Source: Pollutimonas sp963712655 (GTDB lineage: Bacteria; Pseudomonadota; Gammaproteobacteria; Burkholderiales; Burkholderiaceae_B). From it: DNA of 64,000 nt. Location of the stretch: the NCBI GenBank assembly GCA_963712655.1, contig CAVQIT010000009.1:744001-808000 (forward strand), read 5' to 3'. The notes below the pieces were generated by a model. The model had not been told where the DNA came from, ran no database searches, and saw only the letters and a list, made by a program, of their open reading frames with translations. Position numbers and translations under genes: made by a program. Of this stretch, positions 39,755 to 48,751 are shown in pieces. Each line of letters starts with the position of its first letter. The stretch's first letter is position 1.

Positions 39755-40423
39755 TTGAAGACACACATCATCCTGTCGGGGGGCGCCGACTCCGCGACAC
39801 TGGCCTACCATCTGGCCGACGCGGGGCACAGCCTGACCGCCATCAGCTATGACTACGGCCAGCGGCACCGGAAAGAGCTGGACAGCGCCGCGGCGATCGC
39901 TAACGCGCTTGGGATCGAGCACAACATCGTCGATATTTCCGGCATTGCGCCGCTGCTCAAGGGCTCCAGCCTGACCGACGATGTCGATGTTCCGCATGGG
40001 CACTATCAGGCCGACAACATGCTTCTGACTGTTGTGCCGAATCGCAATACTATTATGTTGTCGATAGCATGGGGCGTGGCTTGTTCCGCCGGCTCCGAGT
40101 TTCTCGCCTACGGCGCGCACGCCGGCGATCATTTCATCTATCCCGACTGCCGGCCCGACTATGTGGCGCAGCTTGAAATGGCATTGCGCATGGGTACAGA
40201 AGGGCATCGGCCCGAGAACATGCGCCTGATTGCGCCGTTTGTCGACTGGAACAAAGGCAAGATCATTGCCCGCGGCCTGAAGCTGGGCGTTCCCTATGAA
40301 TTAACATGGACCTGTTACGAGGGCGGCGAGAAATCTTGCGGAAAATGCGGCAGTTGCGTAGAGCGCATCGAGGCATTCGAGCAGGCCGGCCGCATTGATC
40401 CTTTGCCGTACGCGGAAGCCTAA
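39755..40423 (+). CDS. queC: 7-cyano-7-deazaguanine (preQ0) synthase
   Basis: 222 residues from a TTG at 39755 (KTHIILSGGADSATLAYHL), with AAGGG 8 bp ahead; a TTG at 39740 is the other option. The PP-loop ATPase motif is SGGADSATL, and the zinc-binding cysteines are in CYEGGEKSCGKCGSC. It converts carboxydeazaguanine to preQ0 with ATP and ammonia, in the queuosine pathway. First of a queC-queD-queE run. Confidence 0.95.
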   Translation: MKTHIILSGGADSATLAYHLADAGHSLTAISYDYGQRHRKELDSAAAIANALGIEHNIVDISGIAPLLKGSSLTDDVDVPHGHYQADNMLLTVVPNRNTIMLSIAWGVACSAGSEFLAYGAHAGDHFIYPDCRPDYVAQLEMALRMGTEGHRPENMRLIAPFVDWNKGKIIARGLKLGVPYELTWTCYEGGEKSCGKCGSCVERIEAFEQAGRIDPLPYAEA

Positions 40424-40477
40424 TACCGGACTGCGCAAGTTGAAGACAGAATTCATGAAGTTGATCGAGACAGCACC

Positions 40478-40945
40478 ATGACCTATCGGTCCACGAAAAC
40501 CTATGGGCACGACGTTGGCCTATCGGCGGCGTTCCGCCAATGGCGGGCGGAAAGCCATTGCCGCTTTTTGCACGGATATGCCTTGGCCGTGAAGTTTGTA
40601 TTTGAAGCCGACGAACTGGACGCCCGCAACTGGTGCGTCGACTTCGGCGGCATGAAGTCGCTCAAGGAGTGGCTGGAAAATACGTTCGACCACAAAACCA
40701 TTGTGGCGCAAGACGATCCGTCCATTGAATGGTTCCGGGAAGGACACAGATTGGGAACGCTGAGCCTGATCGAAGTGCCTGCCACCGGTTGCGAAAAGTT
40801 TGCCGAATACATTTATGCCGCCGCCGAGGCATGGCTGGACGAAAACGGTTATGCGCCGCGCTGCCGGCTGGTATCGGTGGAAGTCATCGAGCACGGAGCA
40901 AACAGCGCCCTGTTTACCAAGACGGCGGGGGCGCGTGATGCTTAA
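40478..40945 (+). CDS. queD: 6-carboxy-tetrahydropterin synthase
   Basis: 155 residues, the longer QueD/PTPS form. The catalytic Cys and zinc region read SHCRFLHGYALAVKF, and another active His is in FDHKTIV. The usual HGH pair is HGY here; this occurs in a known subfamily (pattern SAAFRQWRAxSHC-LHGYAL), so the zinc ligands differ from E. coli QueD. It makes the pterin precursor of preQ0. It overlaps queE by 8 bp. Confidence 0.92.
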   Translation: MTYRSTKTYGHDVGLSAAFRQWRAESHCRFLHGYALAVKFVFEADELDARNWCVDFGGMKSLKEWLENTFDHKTIVAQDDPSIEWFREGHRLGTLSLIEVPATGCEKFAEYIYAAAEAWLDENGYAPRCRLVSVEVIEHGANSALFTKTAGARDA

Positions 40946-41594
40946 GGTAAATGAGATTTTCGAGACGATACAGGGCGAAGCATCGTATACGGGCACGCCG
41001 GCCGTATTTCTTCGGCTGCAAGGCTGCCCGGTGGCTTGTCCGTGGTGCGATACCAAGCATACATGGCACATCCAGCCCGAGCATACCGTCGCCATTTCCG
41101 TGATGCTGGAAAAGCAGGCCGATGCCCCCGAATTTGCCCAAATGTCCGAAAAGGACCTGGTGGAGGCGGTGCGTTCGTTTCATGCGCGGCATGTCGTGAT
41201 TACCGGCGGCGAGCCGTGTTCGTACGACTTGACCCAACTTACCTCTGAACTTGTCGGCCTTGGATATACCGTGCAAATCGAAACCAGCGGCACGTTTCCG
41301 GTTCGCGCGCACCCCGATACATGGGTGACGGTCAGCCCGAAGGTGGATATGCCGGGCGGGCTATCGGTTTTACCCGATGCCTTGCGGCGCGCCAATGAAA
41401 TCAAGCATCCGGTTGGGCGCGAGCGGGATATCGACAACCTGCGCCTTGTGCTGCGCGATGCGAATCCCGCGGCTCTTGTCTGGCTTCAACCCTTGAGCCA
41501 AAGTGAAAAGGCAACCGCGCTGTGCATTCAGGAAGCCACCTTGAACGGTTGGCGTGTGTCGATCCAGACGCATAAGTTTCTTGGTGTCCGGTGA
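40938..41594 (+). CDS. queE: 7-carboxy-7-deazaguanine synthase (radical SAM)
   Basis: 218 residues from ATG 40938. The radical-SAM cluster is C30, C34 and C37 in LQGCPVACPWCDTKHTWH, the canonical CxxxCxxC. ETIQGEASYTGTPAVFLRL and VITGGEPCSYDLTQLT follow as in QueE. It contracts the pterin ring to carboxydeazaguanine. With queC and queD it forms a three-gene operon; queF and folE are not in the window. Confidence 0.95.
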   Translation: MLKVNEIFETIQGEASYTGTPAVFLRLQGCPVACPWCDTKHTWHIQPEHTVAISVMLEKQADAPEFAQMSEKDLVEAVRSFHARHVVITGGEPCSYDLTQLTSELVGLGYTVQIETSGTFPVRAHPDTWVTVSPKVDMPGGLSVLPDALRRANEIKHPVGRERDIDNLRLVLRDANPAALVWLQPLSQSEKATALCIQEATLNGWRVSIQTHKFLGVR

Positions 41595-41649
41595 CGCCGA
41601 TAGCCGTGGCTGTCTTGCTTGTCGGGTGGAATGAGAGTTGGCTTTGGAT

Positions 41650-42048
41650 TCAGGTCCAGTCCTCAAGCCGCAATCCGGGAACCCGGGAAAACTCGCGAGT
41701 ATTGTTTGTCACCAGAACGACGCCTACCGAGCGTGCGTGGCCGGCGATCATCGCATCGTATGGCCCGACTGGCGTACCGGCTCGCGCGAGTTCCGCCCGA
41801 AGCTGACCAGTGTTGGCAGCGGCCGCACGGTCATAGTCGAGAACCTCCAGGCGCGCCAGGAATCCCTCGGCCACGGATTGATTTCGCCCAGGCGCCGCGG
41901 ACTTCTCAGCACCATAGATGAGCTCCATGACGGTAAGCGTGCTGACGCACAATTGGCCTTGACGCTGCTTGAATGCTTGCCGCACCACGTCGGGCTTATT
42001 CTTGATTGTGAAGATGCATATGTTCGTGTCGAGCATGAACTTCAGCAT
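41650..42048 (-). CDS. vapC: VapC-type PIN-domain toxin
   Basis: 132 residues. The acidic PIN residues are D7 (FMLDTNICIF), E42 (TVMELIYGAE) and D98 (VGPYDAMIAGHARS), with VLVTNNTREFSRVPGL at the end. VapC toxins are Mg-dependent endoribonucleases, often cutting initiator tRNA. The ATG overlaps the antitoxin stop as TGATG. The frame is open much further upstream but that part runs through vapB and is not used. Confidence 0.96.
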   Translation of the reverse strand: MLKFMLDTNICIFTIKNKPDVVRQAFKQRQGQLCVSTLTVMELIYGAEKSAAPGRNQSVAEGFLARLEVLDYDRAAAANTGQLRAELARAGTPVGPYDAMIAGHARSVGVVLVTNNTREFSRVPGLRLEDWT

Positions 42049-42278
42049 CACAGTCCCTCGCGCACCTGATCGGCGGGCTGTTCTCGGTCGGCGAGAAAGT
42101 CGTCGGTCACCGATTCGCCGTCGAACCATGTGTCCCACGACTCGCCGGCGGGCACCAGAATGCGGGCGCGACCGATGGCAACGATGTCGACACGGGTAAC
42201 GTCGGGGGGCAGGGCGACGGCTTTGGGCAGGCGTACCGCTTGGCTGCGATTGCTCTTGAAAACGGATCCCTGTTCCAT
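42048..42278 (-). CDS. vapB: VapB-type antitoxin (AbrB/SpoVT swapped-hairpin domain)
   Basis: 76 residues. The N-terminal DNA-binding part FKSNRSQAVRLPKAVALP is typical of VapB/MazE-like antitoxins; the C-terminal part (WDTWFDGESVTDDFLADREQ) would wrap the toxin. AGGAGAG precedes the ATG at 42278. Antitoxin first, toxin second, overlapping by one base, as expected for co-regulated pairs. Confidence 0.94.
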   Translation of the reverse strand: MEQGSVFKSNRSQAVRLPKAVALPPDVTRVDIVAIGRARILVPAGESWDTWFDGESVTDDFLADREQPADQVREGL

Positions 42279-42290
42279 TGTGCTCTCCTT

Positions 42291-42313
42291 GGGATATACA
42301 TAAGGCATATCCC
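42291..42313 (-). promoter_or_regulatory. vapBC operator palindrome
   Basis: GGGATAT (42291-42297) and ATATCCC (42307-42313) form a perfect 7-bp inverted repeat with a 9-nt spacer, 13 bp upstream of vapB. VapB antitoxins autoregulate through such palindromes near the promoter. Confidence 0.6.
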
Positions 42314-42417
42314 ATTGTACACAGTTAGGGCGAGCAGGCCAAGGGAGTTCTTTTGAACATAGGGAGGGTTTCCCGGGCGCAGTAGAATGCCAAGACTCAA
42401 ATTGATAGGATCGGATC

Positions 42418-43338
42418 ATGAAAGGTTCCCGCGACTCCCTCAAATCGCTCCGGATTTTCATGGTTGCCGCGCGCACGCTTAATTTCAGTCGCTGTGGTGA
42501 AGAGCTCCATCTTACTCAGAGCGCGATCAGCAAACATATCAATGCGCTCGAAAACAGGCTGGGTACGGCGCTTTTCAAGCGTATGCCTATCGGCTTGCGC
42601 CTCACCTACGCGGGGTCTCTTTATCTCGAACGGGTTAGCGCGGCCTTGCATCTGATCGATGAGGCCGATGCGCTGGTGGCCCATTCCGATGCGCGCCTGG
42701 CACTCAACATTGCCGTCTCGCCGTCGTTTGCGCAGTTTTGTCTGATTCCCAGCCTGCCCGAGTTTTTCGAGCGGCATCCCCATATCCGCGTCAACATCCG
42801 ACCGCGTTTATTGTTTGAATACGATGAGTACGAGCGTTTCGATGCCGCGATTCAGCTGCATACCGGTTATGTGGGCGGCATGTCGGCAGAGTATTTGTGC
42901 GGCCGTGAAATGGCGCTGATTGCCGCGCCGGGCCTGCTCAACAATACGCCTTTGGCCACGGTCGCGGATCTTGATCGCGTATTGCTGCTCAAGCGTGCCC
43001 AGCGCGGCTACAGTTGGAATGAATGGAAGGCTGACATCGCGCCGGCATGGACAGGGCCTTCGGCAACGGCGCCGGAATATGAAGGTTTCTCTATTTTGCT
43101 GCCTGCCGTGTTTAACGGCTTGGGGGCTGCGATCGCCCCGATTTGCATGGTGCTCGACCAGCTTGATTCCGGCCAGCTTCGGCGGCCCCTGGGCGAGGTG
43201 GTCCACGGTCGCTATGGCTATTACCTGATGCGGCCCAGGCCGAATACCGGCGACCCGAATACCGATGCATTCTGCGAATGGCTAGGTGAGCGGGTCCGTT
43301 TATTGAACGCCAGAATCCAGACCTATTTGGCCGCTTGA
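42418..43338 (+). CDS. LysR-family transcriptional regulator (GcvA-like)
   Basis: 306 residues. The HTH at residues 8-65 reads SLRIFMVAARTLNFSRCGEELHLTQSAISKHI, and the effector domain is of the GcvA/AmpR group (ALNIAVSPSFAQFCLIPSLPEF). Same strand as, and 116 bp ahead of, the Bug gene and the M28 peptidase, which it may control. Confidence 0.92.
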   Translation: MKGSRDSLKSLRIFMVAARTLNFSRCGEELHLTQSAISKHINALENRLGTALFKRMPIGLRLTYAGSLYLERVSAALHLIDEADALVAHSDARLALNIAVSPSFAQFCLIPSLPEFFERHPHIRVNIRPRLLFEYDEYERFDAAIQLHTGYVGGMSAEYLCGREMALIAAPGLLNNTPLATVADLDRVLLLKRAQRGYSWNEWKADIAPAWTGPSATAPEYEGFSILLPAVFNGLGAAIAPICMVLDQLDSGQLRRPLGEVVHGRYGYYLMRPRPNTGDPNTDAFCEWLGERVRLLNARIQTYLAA

Positions 43339-43454
43339 CCATAGCGTATTGAGGTATTCCATACAGGAAGACCGCATGCGGATAATTCCATTCCCTGTGC
43401 TTGCCGCGAACCATAAAATGGAAACACTTCAATACATAAATGGCTGGTGAACAC

Positions 43455-44432
43455 ATGATCAGGTGGAAAAAACTGTTAGGCTTGTTGGCGCTTTCCTGCG
43501 TTGCGGCGTCTACCGCCATGGCCGCAAGCTCGTATCCCCAGAAGCCCATCAAAATTGTCGTGCCGTATTCGACAGGCGGAAGCTCTGACGTAATAGCGCG
43601 TTCCATCAGCGACTATCTAAGCAAGGAGCTTGGCCAGCCTGTTGTGATAGAAAATCGCAGCGGAGCGGGCAGCATGATAGGCGCGGCCTATGTGGCCGCC
43701 GCGGATGCCGATGGCTACACCTTGTTGCTGGCTGATGTTCCATTCACGATTGTGCCGGCCTTATACGGCAAGCGAATCAAATACGATGCCAAAAAGGACT
43801 TCGCTCCCGTCTCGCTGCTGGGCGAGTCACCCATGTATCTGTTTGTGAACCCGGCGTTTTCGGGAAAGACGGTTGCCGGCATTGTAAAAATGGCCAAAGA
43901 GCAGCCAAGCACGATATCGATAGGATCCGGCGGCAACGGTTCGTTTACGCACATGATGGCCGAACTCATGATGCTGAAAACGGGTACGCGCCTGGTACAT
44001 GTTCCTTACAAAGGCGCCGCGGCGTCGATGAACGATCTGGCCAGTGGGCAGATCTCAGTGAGTTTCAGCACCATGCCTAGCGCCGCGGCGCTTTATCAGG
44101 GCAAAAAAGTGCTTCCAGTGGCTGTTTCTTCACCTGAGCGCCAGGCCGAGACGCCAGATGTGCCTACCCTTAAGGAAAGTGGTTTGCCCGACCTGACGAT
44201 ACAAAGCTGGTGGGGATTGATGGCGCCTGCGCAGACGCCCAAGCCCATCCTGGATCAGCTAAGCGCGGCCATGACCAAGGTCTTGAAAGTTCCCGCTGTC
44301 CAAGAGCGACTTTCCCGGGTTGGCGTTAAACCGCCTGTCCGGACCGATGCGGCGGCGCTGCAGGAATTCCTGGCATCGGACTTTGCCCGTTGGGAAGAAG
44401 TGGCCCGGGATGCCCACATTCAGCTGGACTGA
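43455..44432 (+). CDS. Bug/TctC-family periplasmic solute-binding protein
   Basis: 325 residues from ATG 43455; the ATG at 43440 would add five residues ahead of the signal peptide (WKKLLGLLALSCVAAST, cleavage after AMA). Family blocks are PIKIVVPYSTGGSSDVIARS, PVVIENRSGAGSMIGAAYVA and VPTLKESGLPDLTIQSWWG. It is followed 57 bp later by an M28 peptidase gene, so its ligand may be an acylated amino acid or peptide-derived acid. Orphan: no TctAB nearby. Confidence 0.93.
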   Translation: MIRWKKLLGLLALSCVAASTAMAASSYPQKPIKIVVPYSTGGSSDVIARSISDYLSKELGQPVVIENRSGAGSMIGAAYVAAADADGYTLLLADVPFTIVPALYGKRIKYDAKKDFAPVSLLGESPMYLFVNPAFSGKTVAGIVKMAKEQPSTISIGSGGNGSFTHMMAELMMLKTGTRLVHVPYKGAAASMNDLASGQISVSFSTMPSAAALYQGKKVLPVAVSSPERQAETPDVPTLKESGLPDLTIQSWWGLMAPAQTPKPILDQLSAAMTKVLKVPAVQERLSRVGVKPPVRTDAAALQEFLASDFARWEEVARDAHIQLD

Positions 44433-44489
44433 TCGCGTGCCGTGCCCCCAGTGCGAGTTGCTGTTTTAAAGTCAGGTTAAAGGATTCAA

Positions 44490-45788
44490 ATGGATAAGTG
44501 GTTGCAGGACGTCGTTGCCGGCACGACGTTGATGGATGATTTTCTGGCAATTTGCGAATTTGGCGGCAGGCGCTCGGGTTCGGGGCAGGACAGCGCCGCT
44601 TTGGATTGGGCGCTGGGCCGGCTTAAGTCGGTCGCGCCCAATGTGCGCCGCCTGGAGGTCCCGTACGACGGGTGGCGCTGCGTACAGGCACATTTACAGT
44701 TGCTTGGGCCCACTGCGGCGCTATTGGCTTGCAACCCTTTGCTGCGTTCGGCTTCCACGCCGCCGCAAGGGCTGGAGGCCGAAGTCATAGACCTGGGCCA
44801 GGGACGCACGGAAGATTTCGCGCTTGCGGGCGATCGCGTGCAAGGCCGCGTAGTGCTGGTTCGCCACGAATACCCTTTTTCATCGCAGCATATGCACCGG
44901 CGCAGAAAATATGAGCTTGCCGTAGCGGCCGGAGCCGTAGGTTTCCTGATTGCCAATACCTTGCCGGGGGCGGGGGTGTTGTCGGGTTCGTCGGGGCGGG
45001 GCTTGCATATAGCGGGAATCCCGGCGGCCTATATCGATTTCGAGTCAGCGCAAATATTGGCACAGGCCGCAAACAGCGGCGTTGCGATCATCCGGCTGCT
45101 GATCCAGGGGGAAGAGCTTGCCGACGCATCAGCCGGCGTGGGGATTCTGGATATTCCCGGCGGCCGGGACAGCAAAATCGTTATCAGCGCGCACATGGAT
45201 GGGCACGATCTTGGGCAAAGCGCGCTGGACAACGCTACCGGTGTGGCCGTGGCGCTTGCGGCGGCCAGGGCCCTGGCGCCGCGCGTATCGGCCAACACGG
45301 CGAGCCTACGCATTTGTTTTTTTTGCGCCGAGGAATGGGCGCTCTCCGGATCGGCGCGCTACCTGGCGGATATGCCGGCGGCGGAAAGGGCCAGCATCAA
45401 GCTTGATATCAACCTGGATACCGTGGCCGGCGATGACAAGTTGACCGCGCTGATCAGCGATTTCCCGGGGTTGGAACGTTATGTCGCCGAGGCCGGTCAG
45501 ATGGCTGGCATTCCCGTGGCAACCTGGCTGCCCCTGATGCCCAATTCCGATCATGCCAATTTTGTCCGGCACGGGATTCCCGCTTTCAGGCTGGTCGCGG
45601 GCTTTAATAATCCGGAATCAAGAGTCAATAATATTTTGTCCGCCGCCGATGTCCAAGGCGTGGTGAAAGAAAGCGAACTGCGCCAGGCCTTGGCGGTAAC
45701 GTGTGCGCTAGGATGGAAAGCCTTGAGTAAAAGCGAGGAGGAACTTCAGGCGCTGGCGCATCTGTCGGGGAATTTGGCGCAATCCTGA
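44490..45788 (+). CDS. M28-family metallopeptidase
   Basis: 432 residues. A PA-like insert comes first (VQGRVVLVRHEYPF, AGAVGFLIANTLPGAG), then the two-zinc core: SAHMDGHDLGQSALDNATG with His and Asp ligands, FCAEEWALSGSARYL with Glu-Glu, and a late His in NSDHANFVRHGIPAFRL. No signal peptide, so it is probably cytoplasmic. It would cleave N-terminal residues from peptides or deacylate amino acids. Linked to the Bug protein and LysR upstream. Confidence 0.9.
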   Translation: MDKWLQDVVAGTTLMDDFLAICEFGGRRSGSGQDSAALDWALGRLKSVAPNVRRLEVPYDGWRCVQAHLQLLGPTAALLACNPLLRSASTPPQGLEAEVIDLGQGRTEDFALAGDRVQGRVVLVRHEYPFSSQHMHRRRKYELAVAAGAVGFLIANTLPGAGVLSGSSGRGLHIAGIPAAYIDFESAQILAQAANSGVAIIRLLIQGEELADASAGVGILDIPGGRDSKIVISAHMDGHDLGQSALDNATGVAVALAAARALAPRVSANTASLRICFFCAEEWALSGSARYLADMPAAERASIKLDINLDTVAGDDKLTALISDFPGLERYVAEAGQMAGIPVATWLPLMPNSDHANFVRHGIPAFRLVAGFNNPESRVNNILSAADVQGVVKESELRQALAVTCALGWKALSKSEEELQALAHLSGNLAQS

Positions 45789-45909
45789 CGTTGAGTCTTT
45801 GGGGAGGGGCGTGGTTCGGTATTGATCGCCGGCCCTGCCTTGGTCCCATGCTGCGCCGAAGCTGCGCTATGGCGGGATCCTAATCGCTGATGCTTCTACA
45901 TCCCCGAAG

Positions 45910-46272
45910 ATGCAAATCTCCGGAAGTGCCGGTGGCGGGGCGGTTCCCGCCCTGGATCACCGGCTTGGGTTGAATACGCTTGGTACATACCATGATCGAA
46001 CGGGCGAGGATTACGCCATGCTGACCTTGGCTGGCGCGATCAAAGCCATCGTCCACCCGCTTTCCAGGCGCGGCTATAAAGAATTAATACTGATTCGCGC
46101 TTTTACAGATTCGGCTCCTGCCAGGTGTTTTCAATTAAGCCCGGTTGCATCCTCCTATCGAGCGGGAGGTAATGGGTTGGCGCTTCAGCATTTTGGGTCG
46201 ATTAAACTGTCGCGGGCGGGAAAAATCGTGAGAGCTGCTCCGGGAGGCGATACTACGGGGATTGCTCTTTGA
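45910..46272 (+). CDS. Doubtful small ORF in a 529-bp gap
   Basis: The gap 45789-46317 between the peptidase and ClC genes has only this 120-codon frame. It starts at ATG 45910 without a clear Shine-Dalgarno and encodes no motif I recognise (a middle stretch reads LTLAGAIKAIVHPLSRRGYK). Codon use is less GC-biased at third positions than in neighbours. It may be a relic or chance; the gap otherwise shows nothing. Confidence 0.2.
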   Translation: MQISGSAGGGAVPALDHRLGLNTLGTYHDRTGEDYAMLTLAGAIKAIVHPLSRRGYKELILIRAFTDSAPARCFQLSPVASSYRAGGNGLALQHFGSIKLSRAGKIVRAAPGGDTTGIAL

Positions 46273-46317
46273 CCGGGAATTTGCCGATGGCGGTTCGTTT
46301 ATAAAAGGGGGTATTCA

Positions 46318-47697
46318 ATGGTGCGGGCATGGTTGAGGGCAAGGCTCAGGGACGTCAAGCGCACAGTGTCGCGCAAGACGAGGCAAGTGCATCGTTTGTC
46401 CCGTAGAACGGTGCAGTTCAGCTTGGTTCTAGTGGGAGCTGCGCTTGTCTCTTTCGTTTCCCTGGGGTTTGCGGAGCTGGTTGATTTGGCTCTGGCCTTG
46501 AATCATCGGTGGTTACAAGCGACGCCATGGGCAGTTTGGCTGGTCTTGCCGTTCGGTTTGGCATTATTGCGCTGGTGGACCCTGCGGTTTGCCCCGAATG
46601 CCGGTGGCAGTGGAATTCCGCAAGTAATTGCCGCATTGTCGCTGCCTGAGGATTCGGGCAGACGCTCACTGGTAGCCTTGTCTCAAGCGGCCTGGAAGGT
46701 GCCGTTGACATTTCTCGGATTGATGTGCGGCGCTTCAATCGGCCGCGAAGGGCCGTCGGTTCAGGTTGGGGCGGCTTTGATGCTGGCGTGGGGGCAGGCA
46801 TGTAAAGCCCTGGGGGTTCCGCTGAAGAATGTCCATACCGGGGAACTCATTGCGACCGGAGCGGCAGGCGGGCTGGCGGCGGCATTCAATGCTCCACTGG
46901 CTGGCGTTATCTTTGCCATAGAAGAACTGGGGCGGGGCACGGCATTGCGATGGCAGCGGCTCGTACTGATCGGCGTGCTTGCCGCCGGTTTTATTGTCGT
47001 TGCCTTCGCCGGCAATAACCCATATTTTGGGGCATTCACGGGCCAGGCATCAACGCATGGCATGCCAGGCTGGACTTTATTGTGCGGTGTGTCTTGCGGG
47101 GTGGGAGGTGGACTCTTTTCCTGGATGCTTAGCAAGGGGGCCGCTTCATTTTCCCCATCGATTTGGCGTGGATGGATCCACCGGCATCCAGTATGCTTGG
47201 CTTTCATCATGGGGCTGATTGTCGTGGTGCTGGGGAAGTTGACCAACAACAGCGTTTATGGAACGGGCTACGGCGTGGCCTCTACCGCTTTGGCGGGGCA
47301 GCAACTGGAATCATCGGGGTTTGGTCCCGCCAAGCTGCTTGCAACCGTCGCGTCATACTGGGCCGGAATTCCGGGGGGAATTTTTACCCCGGCCCTCACG
47401 ACGGGGGCTGGCATCGGAGTTGAATTGGCTGGCTGGGTGGGGGGTGCGGCGGACCAAAAGGTGCTCGTACTGTTGTCCATGGCCGCCTTTCTGGCGGCCG
47501 CGACGCAGTCCCCTTTGACGGCAAGCGTCATTGTTATGGAAATGACCGGCAGCCAGCCGATGCTGTTCTGGCTGCTGGTGTGTTCCTTGCTTGCATCAAT
47601 TGTGTCACGGCTATTTTCGCCTCTGCCTTTTTATCATCATTCCGCGGGTCGATTCAGGCAGCAGGTGCGCGCGGCAGATCGATTCCAAGCTAAATAA
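46318..47697 (+). CDS. clcA: ClC-family chloride channel/transporter
   Basis: 459 residues, membrane protein with about 11 helices. Ion-pathway motifs are GGSGIPQVIAAL, GREGPSVQVG (the gating Glu), and GIFTPALTTGAGIG. No CBS domains at the C-terminus, so it resembles bacterial Cl-/H+ antiporters. The N-terminus is rich in Arg and Lys (about 35 residues) before the first helix. Stands alone on the plus strand. Confidence 0.94.
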   Translation: MVRAWLRARLRDVKRTVSRKTRQVHRLSRRTVQFSLVLVGAALVSFVSLGFAELVDLALALNHRWLQATPWAVWLVLPFGLALLRWWTLRFAPNAGGSGIPQVIAALSLPEDSGRRSLVALSQAAWKVPLTFLGLMCGASIGREGPSVQVGAALMLAWGQACKALGVPLKNVHTGELIATGAAGGLAAAFNAPLAGVIFAIEELGRGTALRWQRLVLIGVLAAGFIVVAFAGNNPYFGAFTGQASTHGMPGWTLLCGVSCGVGGGLFSWMLSKGAASFSPSIWRGWIHRHPVCLAFIMGLIVVVLGKLTNNSVYGTGYGVASTALAGQQLESSGFGPAKLLATVASYWAGIPGGIFTPALTTGAGIGVELAGWVGGAADQKVLVLLSMAAFLAAATQSPLTASVIVMEMTGSQPMLFWLLVCSLLASIVSRLFSPLPFYHHSAGRFRQQVRAADRFQAK

Positions 47698-47870
47698 GAG
47701 CGGTCTCCCTGGCTTGCCCGTTATTCGGCGCTGGCCCCCGCTTTCGATGTCCTGGCCTCCGATAAAGGCGTTAATGGATGCCGCCGTATAAAAAGCCCCG
47801 ATTCTCTAGGGAGAGCCTTGCGGACAGTATAGGGGGCGATGTGATAGTGTCCCCAAAACAGGGGATAAAG

Positions 47871-47907
47871 AAAAAAACCCGTAAATCAATCGCTTACGGG
47901 GTTTTTT
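47871..47907 (-). terminator. Intrinsic terminator after tRNA-Thr (bidirectional)
   Basis: CCCGTAA (47878-47884) pairs with TTACGGG (47894-47900) over a 9-nt loop; an A-run precedes and a T-run (47902-47907) follows. On the minus strand it ends the tRNA transcript; on the plus strand it could stop read-through from clcA. Confidence 0.85.
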
Positions 47908-47919
47908 GGTCAATTTTCG

Positions 47920-47995
47920 TGGTGCCGATGAGAGGAGTCGAACCCCCGACCTTCTCATTACGAATGAGCTGCTCTACCAACTGAGCTACATCGGC
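47920..47995 (-). tRNA. tRNA-Thr (anticodon CGU)
   Basis: 76 nt including encoded CCA. Acceptor GCCGATG pairs with the 3' stem, D-arm GCTCAGTTGGTAGAGC, anticodon loop TTCGTAA with CGT at the centre, and T-arm with GGTTCGACTCC. It reads ACG codons. Last anticodon stem pair is a G-A mismatch. Confidence 0.96.
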
Positions 47996-48188
47996 TTTCG
48001 GCATGAAAAGGCTGCAACCACAAGCCCTATATCGTGCCAAGCCCATTATTATACATATTCTTCATGCCCCTGCCGGGACATCAACCAATTCTTGTAATTA
48101 TTGCCCACATGGCTTCTTTGCGGCTTATATTGGAAGCCTTGGGCATCTTTGATGCTTTGCCCGCAACCTACCGTATCAGGAGAGAAAC

Positions 48189-48563
48189 ATGAACATGATC
48201 GAATGGTTGATGTTGATTGCTGCGATACTGCCTTTTGTGGCGGCAGGCATAGCCAAAGGAGGCGGCAAAGGTTACGACCACAATAATCCGCGCTCATGGA
48301 TCGCACGCCAGGAGGGCTGGCGGGTACGCGCCAATGCCGCTCAAGCAAACCTGTTTGAAAGCCAGCCTTTCTTTTATGCGGCGGTATTGTTTGCGCTGTT
48401 CAAAATGGCCGACCCCGCCATGCTTGCCGGTTTGATGATTGCCTGGATCGTGGCGCGCCTGGTTTACCTGGGGCTGTACGTAGCTGGCTACGGAACGCTG
48501 CGCACATTGCTTTGGGTGGTGGCGGTGTGCGTGAATATCGCCATATTATTCTTGGCCGCCTAG
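48189..48563 (+). CDS. MAPEG-family membrane protein
   Basis: 124 residues with four membrane spans. The MAPEG pattern is present: NNPRSWIARQEGWRVRANAAQANLFESQPFFYAAVLFAL, with the Glu and double Phe of the family's active cavity, and a last span with NIAILFL. The family includes glutathione-dependent enzymes; bacterial members are mostly uncharacterised. AGGAGAG lies before the ATG. Confidence 0.9.
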   Translation: MNMIEWLMLIAAILPFVAAGIAKGGGKGYDHNNPRSWIARQEGWRVRANAAQANLFESQPFFYAAVLFALFKMADPAMLAGLMIAWIVARLVYLGLYVAGYGTLRTLLWVVAVCVNIAILFLAA

Positions 48564-48751
48564 CGTTGAAACCAGTATGGCGCGTATTATCGCCGCTAAG
48601 TTCAACCGCATATAGGTCCGCGGGAATAGCTGGGTTTATCGGACCAGTTGCTTCTACAACAAGTCCTTGGCCATCTACCCCGCGAGCCGCACGTGACAGC
48701 CTTGCACACGCTCCCAATGATACTTTGACCCCTGCCGCCCAGTCCGCGCGC

